Positions 1 to 5,359 of a DNA stretch of 6,706 bases are shown piece after piece (positions within the stretch are counted from its first letter, which is position 1; the number at the start of each line of letters is the position of its first letter). The position numbers were made by a program, and so were the translations under genes. The DNA is from Kiritimatiellia bacterium (lineage in GTDB: Bacteria; Verrucomicrobiota; Kiritimatiellia; RFP12; UBA1067), in NCBI GenBank assembly GCA_017459225.1, contig JAFUDL010000383.1, positions 1-6,706 of the forward strand. The letters are read 5' to 3'. The notes under the pieces are model-generated. The model searched no databases and was not told the origin of the DNA. It saw only the letters and a list, made by a program, of their open reading frames with translations.

Positions 1-844
1 TGCGCATGAACGCCCTTTCGATCAGATTCGAGTTGGCAGCGGACCACAGATCGGGCATTGGCGAGTGCATCGACGAGAAAGGCTCGGTGAACGCGGCGCG
101 CGACGCGGCGAGGTAGTTCGCCACATGCGCCCCAACGAGGCTGCGCTCCACCGTGCGCGAAACGACCTCCAGCTCGCGCGGCGCGTCGCGGCGGTTCTTG
201 AAACGCGGGGAATCCGTGTAGGCGCACGGCTCAATGGCGAGCGCGGCGCAGCGCGGATGCACACAACCGTCCGGCCCCGGGTAGTAGTACCTGCATCCAA
301 GGAAGCGCTCGAGAAAATCATACGCGCCCCATAGCGTCGCGCGCCTTGGGCCGAGGCGCAGAAGAGGAGTGGCGCGCGGAAAGGCGGGGTCGGTGGAAGA
401 GTCGTTGCCAACTATTGCCACACCGTTTGAGAACGTGGTCACCACGAAGCCCTCCGGCGGCAGGCTGCGCGGGTTTATTCCAAGCTTCTCCGTGAGCGCG
501 CTCGGCCCTACAAGCAGCAGAGGACCCGATGCGTACTTCTCACGCTCGCGCACGTCGGCCACCGCCGCGTACTGTCCTGTGCAGAAGTAGAACTCGCGCC
601 TTAGCGTGCGAACTGCCTCGCGCACCGGACGATGCTCCGTGGCGAGCGGCGCCGCGGCCTCGGCGCGGGAATCCCACACTATCGTGAAGACCGGCCTTCC
701 CCCTTCCACAAGCGCAACCGGAGCGTGGCTCGGCGCAGGCAGCTCGCGCACGGGATTAAGCGCAGGATTCACCACGCCCGCCTGAAGCGAACAGGCGAGA
801 ACGGCCGCGGTGACGGCGAGTAGAGCTACGGCGGAGCGGCTCAG
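1..844 (-). CDS. Putative secreted GH67 N-terminal-like / DUF4838-type protein, 3' end outside window
   Basis: The frame is open for 281 codons and leaves the window without a stop. The first 22 residues form a signal peptide: Arg3, then a hydrophobic stretch (residues 5-17) ending in VLAC. This could be an imperfect lipobox with Cys18 or a plain signal peptide cut near Ala22, so export is likely but anchoring is unsure. Residues about 70-190 resemble the non-catalytic N-terminal domain of family 67 alpha-glucuronidases and DUF4838 proteins: a helix around 73-88, GPLLLVGPS (107-115), EGFVV (131-135), AIVGND (143-148), then GAYDFLERFLGCRYYYPG (173-190), the family's best-known signature, followed by DSPRFKNRR. 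Such proteins are usually linked to polysaccharide use, but no catalytic domain is visible, so substrate and activity are unknown. The start is inferred as CTG at 844-842: AGGAGG lies 7 bases upstream, CTG overlaps the dnaB stop as CTGA, no ATG, GTG or TTG lies in frame nearby upstream, and the first downstream GTG (residue 24) would remove the signal peptide. Five cysteines follow the signal region, four within residues 184-207. The domain call is from memory of the family pattern. Confidence 0.75.
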   Translation of the reverse strand, partial: MSRSAVALLAVTAAVLACSLQAGVVNPALNPVRELPAPSHAPVALVEGGRPVFTIVWDSRAEAAAPLATEHRPVREAVRTLRREFYFCTGQYAAVADVREREKYASGPLLLVGPSALTEKLGINPRSLPPEGFVVTTFSNGVAIVGNDSSTDPAFPRATPLLRLGPRRATLWGAYDFLERFLGCRYYYPGPDGCVHPRCAALAIEPCAYTDSPRFKNRRDAPRELEVVSRTVERSLVGAHVANYLAASRAAFTEPFSSMHSPMPDLWSAANSNLIERAFMR

Positions 845-2397
845 AGCATGACCTCCTGTTCGAACTGCACAGGCGCGCCAAGGCCGGACTGCGATGCGAC
901 CTCGGGAGGAAGCTCCTGCACTTCCTCTGCCGTCGCGGCATCGGCCTCGGCAGTAGCTTCGTCGTCGCTAGTGACGTCACGCTGGTTCTGCGGCCTGTCG
1001 CCGAAGCGGGTGCCTTCGCTGTAGAAGTTGAGGTCCACCTCGCCGGTTTCGCCGTTGCGGTGCTTGGCAACGTCTACGATCGCGAGCAGTTTGTTCTCAT
1101 GCCACTTTGCAGTCTTGGTGCGGCAGGGGCGGCGAAGGAGCAGCACGACGTCGGCATCCTGCTCGATTGCACCGGAGTCGCGCAGGTGCGAGAGCTTCGG
1201 AATCTCGTCCTTGTCGCCGTCCTTCTCGTTCGCGCGCGAGAGCTGGGAGAGGACGATCACGGGAACATTGAGCTCCTTTGCCATGGCCTTTATCTGGCCG
1301 GAGATGCGGCTCGTCTCGAGCTGTCGGCCCTGCTTGGCGAATTCGCGGCAGTTGGCCAGCTGCAGGTAGTCGATCACGATGAGCTCGATGTTGTGCATGC
1401 GCTTCATGCGGCGGGCGCGCGCGCGCATGTCGGCCACGTCGATGGCGCTCGTGTCGTCGATGTAGATGGGGGCCTCGCGCAGGGCGCCTGCGGCGGACAT
1501 CAGCCGGGCGCTCGCGTTGATGCGCTCGTCCTTGTACATGAGGCCGCGCTGAAGGCGCCACGTATCCACCTGCGCGCGCCCGGCGAGCATTCGCTTGGCG
1601 AGCGCCTCGGTGCTCATTTCGAGCGAGAACATCAGCACGGGATGCTTCTTGCCGCCGTCGCACTTCGTGGGCATGCCGTTGATGTCCTGGCCGAGGGCCA
1701 CGCATTCCGCTATGTTCATGGCGAGCGAGGTCTTGCCCACGGAGGGGCGGGCCGCGATCACTATCATGTCCGCGGGCTTCAGGCCCATGAGCTTCTCGTC
1801 GAGATACTTGAAGCCGGTGGAGAGTCCGTCGAAGTGGCCGCCGCCCTCGTCGAAGAGGCGGTCCATCGCGCGCAGGGTGTTCTCCACGGCGGTGCGCCAG
1901 TCGAGCCGTTCCGAGGCGGCGCCGCCGATCTCGAGGAAGCTCTTCTCCACCTCGCCGAGGAGAATGTCCGCATTGGCGCTCTGCGCGTCGTCGAAGCAGC
2001 GGGCCTCGGTTTCGCGGGCACGCTGGATGAGCGTGCGCAGAAGGTGCTTCTGGCGGACGATGTCGATGTAGTATTCGGCGTGCGCGCTTGTGGGCGTGGA
2101 GTCCACAAGCGCCTGGATCGTGGCCACGCCGCCCACCTGGTCGAGGCGTCCGGTGGCGCGCAGGCGATCCACGAGGGTCACTGCGTCGATAGGGGCGGAA
2201 GCCGCGCTCATCTCGCGGAAAGTGTCGTAGAGTATGCGGTAGCGCGGCTCGTAGAAGGAGTCCGCCACAAGTCCGCGCGTCTGGCATAGGTCCAAGACGC
2301 GCGCGTCGTCGCCGAAATGCGTGTCCAGCAGGATGGAGCCGATTATGCCGCGCTCCGCCTCCGCGCTGTGTGGAAGTGTTCTTAGTTCAGTTGCCAT
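841..2397 (-). CDS. dnaB: Replicative DNA helicase DnaB
   Basis: This 518-residue protein is the hexameric 5'-3' helicase that unwinds DNA at the replication fork and recruits primase. The N-terminal helical domain (about 7-160) begins with the family pattern LPHSAEAERGIIGS and has Y-Y-I near 109-111. A linker leads to the RecA-like ATPase core (about 185-467). Visible motifs are Walker A ARPSVGKTS (216-224, Lys222), SLEMS with catalytic Glu260, Walker B IVIDYLQL (340-347, Asp343), VLSQLSR with the sensing Gln385, LRDSGAIEQDADVV (405-418), and KHRNGETG with the probable arginine finger Arg447. Family members are commonly about 450-470 residues. The extra length is an acidic tail (about 468-518, rich in Glu, Asp and Ala) and a small insertion (about 238-251) before the PVLMFSLEM strand. 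No intein interrupts the motifs. The ATG at 2397 is chosen because it directly precedes the conserved N-terminus. It has no good Shine-Dalgarno, only an A-rich leader. The stop overlaps the apparent start of the next gene. Identity is near certain. Confidence 0.97.
   Translation of the reverse strand: MATELRTLPHSAEAERGIIGSILLDTHFGDDARVLDLCQTRGLVADSFYEPRYRILYDTFREMSAASAPIDAVTLVDRLRATGRLDQVGGVATIQALVDSTPTSAHAEYYIDIVRQKHLLRTLIQRARETEARCFDDAQSANADILLGEVEKSFLEIGGAASERLDWRTAVENTLRAMDRLFDEGGGHFDGLSTGFKYLDEKLMGLKPADMIVIAARPSVGKTSLAMNIAECVALGQDINGMPTKCDGGKKHPVLMFSLEMSTEALAKRMLAGRAQVDTWRLQRGLMYKDERINASARLMSAAGALREAPIYIDDTSAIDVADMRARARRMKRMHNIELIVIDYLQLANCREFAKQGRQLETSRISGQIKAMAKELNVPVIVLSQLSRANEKDGDKDEIPKLSHLRDSGAIEQDADVVLLLRRPCRTKTAKWHENKLLAIVDVAKHRNGETGEVDLNFYSEGTRFGDRPQNQRDVTSDDEATAEADAATAEEVQELPPEVASQSGLGAPVQFEQEVML
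852..857 (-). promoter_or_regulatory. Shine-Dalgarno AGGAGG deciding the CTG start
   Basis: A perfect AGGAGG sits inside the last codons of dnaB. It is 7 bases from the CTG at 844-842. The nearer ATG at 849-847 is only 2 bases away and belongs to the dnaB frame, where it is followed by one codon and the stop. The same motif and spacing precede the antiporter gene in this window, which supports the reading that this site serves the CTG-started frame. Confidence 0.7.
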
Positions 2398-2435
2398 TTA
2401 TTTTTCGTCGCTGTCGTTGATTCGTTGACGGGAAA

Positions 2436-2444
2436 AGTATACCA
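2436..2444 (-). promoter_or_regulatory. Extended -10 promoter candidate for dnaB
   Basis: Read on the minus strand the bases are TGGTATACT, that is TG-n followed by TATACT (2441-2436), a near-consensus extended -10 element. A start point about 7 bases downstream would give a leader of roughly 30 bases before the dnaB ATG. No -35 hexamer is present at 16-18 bases spacing, which fits an extended -10 promoter that depends little on -35 contacts. The local AT-rich island in otherwise GC-rich DNA supports the call. Confidence 0.5.
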
Positions 2445-2472
2445 CACTTGGGCGAGTGCGGCGGAGATCGGG

Positions 2473-2525
2473 TTGTCAACTGTTGTGAACGGCTTGTCTA
2501 CAGGCTTGTGAACATCTTGTCGACA
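2473..2525. repeat. Five phased TTGTSNAC repeats (DnaA-box-like) upstream of dnaB
   Basis: On the plus strand five direct copies of TTGT[C/G]NAC begin at 2473, 2483, 2494, 2506 and 2517, so the steps are 10, 11, 12 and 11 bases, close to one helical turn. The cores are TTGTCAAC, TTGTGAAC, TTGTCTAC, TTGTGAAC and TTGTCGAC. Three are followed by A (CTACA, GAACA, CGACA), giving 6-7 matches of 9 to the bacterial DnaA box TTATCCACA. The array lies between the antiporter stop and the dnaB promoter, with its nearest copy about 30 bases upstream of the -10. Known: DnaA-box clusters occur at origins and in promoters of replication genes. Inferred: this is a binding site for DnaA or another regulator controlling dnaB. 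The repeats are visible; the bound protein is not known. Confidence 0.65.
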
Positions 2526-2535
2526 GGCGCCTTCT

Positions 2536-4581
2536 CTACCCGGCGGGACTGAAAAGGGCGCGGCAGGCGGCAATCTGCGGAGGGTCGCCGATCACGTGCA
2601 CCTCGTCGCCGGGCTCGAACTGCCATGTGGGGCCGGGATTGCGGAAGCGGTCCTGGCCGCGCACTACCGCCACCACGCTCGCGCCCGTCTTCGCGCGGAT
2701 GTCGAGCGACTTGATCGTCTCGCCCGCCGCGGGCGAGTTCGCGCCCACGATCACGTGCACGAAGTAGTCGCTCGGCACGGTGAGCGTGATCGCCTTGTCG
2801 CGGTACGCCTCCTTCCCGAAGCGCGACCTGCGCTTCTCCGCGCGCAGCGCCATGTTGAAGCGGTATCCGGCGGCACGCCCCGCCTGGCGGAAGCGCTTCC
2901 AGCCGAACACGCCCGCACCGACGAGAAGCACCCATATCGCGATGCGCGCGGGGATCTCAGGCGGCTGGAGGTTCACGTTGAGCATCACGAGCTCCGCGAA
3001 TGCGAGCGTCATCACAAGAGCAAGCGTGAACCACTCCACGACCACGTGCACGGCGGCCTTCCACTTGCGCGGCTGGCGAGTGCCCGTGAGCACGGCCGAG
3101 ATGTCGCGCCCGAGAGCGCGAGCAAGGCCGAACGCGGGCGCGAAGAGCGACACGCAGAAGAGGTTCGCCGCGAGGCAGAAGAAGAACGTCTTGTGCGCAT
3201 CGAAGAAGACCGAGAACGGCGTGTAGTCGAGCCGCGAGAGCATCGCAGCCGCGATTGCCACGCAGAGGTTCAGGGCCGCCAGCACCGCAAGCCACACCAC
3301 GCGGCTTCGCAGATGCTTCTGGAGGGATGTGGGAACGCGCGCCGAACGGAAGCGCTGCAGCCAGTCGCCGTACGCCGCAAGCCACCCGCGCATGCGCTCC
3401 GGCATGTGCGCCTCGCACCAGTCGCCGACGGGGTCCGAGATGCGCAGCATCACGGGATTGAGGACCGTTGTGATGAGCGACGCGCCGACGACGATCTGGT
3501 ACATCGGGCTTGCGGAGTCGCCAGTCTGCGTCATGTACATCAGCGCCACCATGAACGCGAACTCGCCTATCTGCGCGAGACCGAACCCCGTCTGCACAGC
3601 GTCCTTCACCTTCTGCCCCGTTGCGAGCGACATGAAGAAGCAGTTGAACCCCTTGCCGAGCAGAACAAGCAGCGTGATGCCCAGTATCGCCGGCAGATTG
3701 CGCAGGCAGGCCATTGGATCCACGAGAAGTCCGATCGTCACGAAGAACACGGCCGCGAACATGTTCCGGAGCGGAGCGGCGAGTTCGTTGAGGCGCTGGC
3801 GCACGTCGCTCGAGGCGCCGAGAACTCCCATGAGGAAGGCACCCATCGCAAGCGAGTAGTCGAGACGGTATGCGACGTAGCTCACGAAGAAGCAGCAGCC
3901 GAGGAGCGCAAGGAGAAGCGCCTCGTCGTCCTTCATCCGCCCCACGCGGTCGAGTATGCGCGGCACCAAGAGAAGCCCGAACACGACGACGCCGATGAAA
4001 AAGACGAGCAGCCCTCCGAGCGACAGCCCCACCGCGCCCGCGCTCATCCCCTTCCCCCGCGCCACGCCCGTCACGAGCGCGATCACGCCCACGCAGAGGA
4101 TGTCCTCGAATATCGTGGTGCCGAAGATGAAGCGCACGAACGGACGCGCGCGCCACTTCATCTCCTCGATCGTCTTCGCAAGAAGAGTCGTCGCGGAGTC
4201 GCACACTGCCGCGCCGAGGAAGAGCGACTGAACGCTGTTCCATCCCAGCACTCTCTGCCCCACGGTATACCCCAGCCATATCATCATCACGGTGTCGAAG
4301 AGAGCAGTCGGCATCGTCACATGGCGCGTCTTCTTCATGTCGTCGGCGCTGAATTCAAGGCCGAGCGAGAACATGAGAAACACTATCCCGAGCTGGCCGA
4401 TGGCGTTGATGCTCTTCGGGTCAACAAGGAACGATCCGCCCCATGTGTGCTCGCCCATCAGCACGCCCGCGAGAAGGTAGCCGATCACCTTCGGCCACTT
4501 GAGGCGGGCGAATAGCGCCGAGACGAGTCCGACCGCCGCCATCAGCACGGCGAGATCCTGGAAGAACGAGCCTTCGTTCAC
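2536..4581 (-). CDS. KefB-type CPA2 cation:proton antiporter with C-terminal RCK_C (TrkA-C) domain
   Basis: This 681-residue inner-membrane protein should exchange a monovalent cation (K+ or Na+) for protons in pH or ion homeostasis; the ion cannot be told from sequence. Residues about 8-382 form the multi-spanning Na+/H+ exchanger domain: GYLLAGVLMGEHTWGG (34-49), GIVFLMFSLGLEFS (65-78), DSATTLLAKTIEE (128-140), the acidic pair Glu159-Asp160 in the expected ion-binding region, FFVTIGLLVDP (279-289) and QIGEFAFMVA (337-346). An amphipathic stretch (383-425) leads to about four more hydrophobic segments (about 428-448, 466-487, 511-536, 545-561) and a basic cytoplasmic linker. Residues about 595-678 look like an RCK_C/TrkA-C regulatory domain, with VIVGANSPAAGETIKSLDI and FEPGDEVHVIGD. 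No NAD-binding RCK_N Rossmann fold is present, unlike KefB/KefC. The start is GTG at 4581, chosen over an earlier in-frame start because it has AGGAGG at 7 bases and overlaps the tlyA stop as GTGA; sequence further upstream in this frame is only the shadow of tlyA. Translational coupling to tlyA is likely. Confidence 0.92.
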   Translation of the reverse strand: MNEGSFFQDLAVLMAAVGLVSALFARLKWPKVIGYLLAGVLMGEHTWGGSFLVDPKSINAIGQLGIVFLMFSLGLEFSADDMKKTRHVTMPTALFDTVMMIWLGYTVGQRVLGWNSVQSLFLGAAVCDSATTLLAKTIEEMKWRARPFVRFIFGTTIFEDILCVGVIALVTGVARGKGMSAGAVGLSLGGLLVFFIGVVVFGLLLVPRILDRVGRMKDDEALLLALLGCCFFVSYVAYRLDYSLAMGAFLMGVLGASSDVRQRLNELAAPLRNMFAAVFFVTIGLLVDPMACLRNLPAILGITLLVLLGKGFNCFFMSLATGQKVKDAVQTGFGLAQIGEFAFMVALMYMTQTGDSASPMYQIVVGASLITTVLNPVMLRISDPVGDWCEAHMPERMRGWLAAYGDWLQRFRSARVPTSLQKHLRSRVVWLAVLAALNLCVAIAAAMLSRLDYTPFSVFFDAHKTFFFCLAANLFCVSLFAPAFGLARALGRDISAVLTGTRQPRKWKAAVHVVVEWFTLALVMTLAFAELVMLNVNLQPPEIPARIAIWVLLVGAGVFGWKRFRQAGRAAGYRFNMALRAEKRRSRFGKEAYRDKAITLTVPSDYFVHVIVGANSPAAGETIKSLDIRAKTGASVVAVVRGQDRFRNPGPTWQFEPGDEVHVIGDPPQIAACRALFSPAG

Positions 4582-5333
4582 GGCCGAGCCTCCTCGGGCT
4601 TGCGCCACCAGGCGAGGTACTCGATGTTGCCCTTCTCGCGTCCGCGTATGGGCGACTCCTCGACGCCGAGCAGTTCGAGGCCAAGCTCGCCGCGGCCGAA
4701 GTCGAGGATTCCGGCAAGAGCCCTTTCGCGCACCGTGGGGTCCGTCACCACCCCGCCGGGCGCCTCGCCGCGTCCAGCCTCGAACTGCGGCTTTACGAGC
4801 GAAACGATCTCGCCGCCCGGCAGAAGCACCTCCGCCATCGTGGGCAGGATGAGGCGCAGAGAGATGAAGCTCACGTCCGTCACGGCGCGCGCTGGACGCT
4901 CCGGAATGTCGGCAACGGTGAGGTAGCGGGCGTTGAAGTTCTCGCGCACCCACACGCGCGGATCGGACCTTAGCTTGTACGCGAGCTGGTTCGTGCCCAC
5001 GTCCACCGCCATCACGCGCGCGGCGCCGTGCTGGAGCATGCAGTCTGTGAAGCCGCCTGTGGAGCTGCCAACGTCGAGGCACACAAGCCCCTCCACCGTC
5101 CAGCCCGGAAACTTCTCGAACGCACCCTCGAGCTTCTCGCCGCCGCGCGAGACGAACCGCTGCGGCGCCTCCACCTCTACGGCCGCATCCTCTGCGACGG
5201 CGCGCCCGCACTTCGTCTCAACGCGTCCATCCACCCGCACCTTGCCAGCGAGAACGAGCGCCTGCGCCGCAGTGCGCGAGGGCGCAAGCCCCCGCGCGAA
5301 GAGAAGCGAGTCAAGTCGTATCCTGCTACTCAT
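4578..5333 (-). CDS. tlyA: TlyA-family rRNA 2'-O-methyltransferase
   Basis: This 251-residue protein belongs to the TlyA family, which uses S-adenosylmethionine to methylate the ribose 2'-OH of cytidines in rRNA (C1920 of 23S, and in longer forms also C1409 of 16S, E. coli numbering). Residues 4-60 are an S4 RNA-binding domain (RLDSLLFARGLAPSR, then GKVRVDGR). FVSRGGEKLEGAF (60-72) leads into an FtsJ-like Rossmann fold with the SAM-binding loop LDVGSSTGGFTDC (86-98). The K-D-K-E set of this family can be placed at Lys67, Asp153 (VTDVSFISL), Lys181 (LVKPQFE) and Glu238 (GNIEYL). Older annotations as hemolysin are probably misleading. The short length resembles type I TlyA (for example about 250 residues in Campylobacter), which methylates only 23S rRNA; this subtype is an inference. 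The ATG at 5333 directly precedes the S4 domain, and a GGGAGG lies 11 bases upstream, a little far. The gene follows the protease by 26 bases and its stop overlaps the antiporter start. Confidence 0.95.
   Translation of the reverse strand: MSSRIRLDSLLFARGLAPSRTAAQALVLAGKVRVDGRVETKCGRAVAEDAAVEVEAPQRFVSRGGEKLEGAFEKFPGWTVEGLVCLDVGSSTGGFTDCMLQHGAARVMAVDVGTNQLAYKLRSDPRVWVRENFNARYLTVADIPERPARAVTDVSFISLRLILPTMAEVLLPGGEIVSLVKPQFEAGRGEAPGGVVTDPTVRERALAGILDFGRGELGLELLGVEESPIRGREKGNIEYLAWWRKPEEARP
4589..4594 (-). promoter_or_regulatory. Shine-Dalgarno AGGAGG for the antiporter GTG start
   Basis: A perfect AGGAGG lies inside the end of tlyA, 7 bases before the GTG at 4581-4579. It fixes the start of the antiporter and separates the real N-terminus from about 210 spurious upstream codons in the same frame. 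Confidence 0.85.
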
Positions 5334-5344
5334 GGCAGATGGCG

Positions 5345-5350
5345 CCTCCC
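5345..5350 (-). promoter_or_regulatory. Shine-Dalgarno GGGAGG for tlyA
   Basis: GGGAGG lies in the 26-base gap between the protease stop and the tlyA ATG, 11 bases before that ATG. The spacing is longer than the 7 bases seen for the antiporter, so initiation may be weaker, but no other in-frame ATG fits the S4 domain start better. Confidence 0.5.
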
Positions 5351-5359
5351 GTGCCGACG

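Larger units (their letters stand above)
2398..2535. other. Intergenic region between antiporter gene and dnaB
   Basis: This is the only sizeable non-coding gap in the window (138 bases). It contains the repeat array and the extended -10 element. No stem-loop followed by a U-run was found after the antiporter stop, so read-through into dnaB cannot be excluded. A short open frame crosses the repeats on the minus strand, but its peptide simply mirrors the repeated bases and is not considered a gene. Confidence 0.7.

Noticed and set aside
22..411. Minus-strand frame of 129 codons at the window start
   Set aside because: It lies in another frame within the GH67-N-like gene, whose own frame gives a signal peptide and conserved family signature.
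1415..1430. GCGCGCGC run that could be a Z-DNA or repeat element
   Set aside because: It encodes RARAR within a conserved region of dnaB and is explained by GC-rich Arg/Ala codons.
1580..1680. Insertion near residues 238-251 of DnaB as a possible intein remnant
   Set aside because: It is only about a dozen residues, has no intein splice motifs, and does not sit at the Walker A site where DnaB inteins are commonly found.
1060..2289. Plus-strand open frame of about 409 codons opposite dnaB
   Set aside because: It mirrors dnaB codons and has no family pattern. All DnaB motifs are intact on the other strand.
2474..2479. Perfect TTGACA on the minus strand as a -35 box for dnaB
   Set aside because: It is 32 bases from the TATACT, too far for a sigma-70 promoter, and no -10 lies 16-18 bases downstream. 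It is part of the repeat array.
2382..2573. Small minus-strand frame of 63 codons across the intergenic region
   Set aside because: Its repeated peptide pattern comes from the DNA repeats, and it overlaps both neighbouring genes and the promoter.
2596..4515. Long plus-strand open frame of about 639 codons opposite the antiporter gene
   Set aside because: Its translation is rich in Arg, His and Glu with no recognisable domain. It is the antisense shadow of a well-supported membrane protein gene in GC-rich DNA.
4582..5211. N-terminal extension of the antiporter frame by 210 codons
   Set aside because: This stretch overlaps tlyA entirely, is Arg-rich and non-conserved, and the strong ribosome site and GTGA overlap place the start at 4581.
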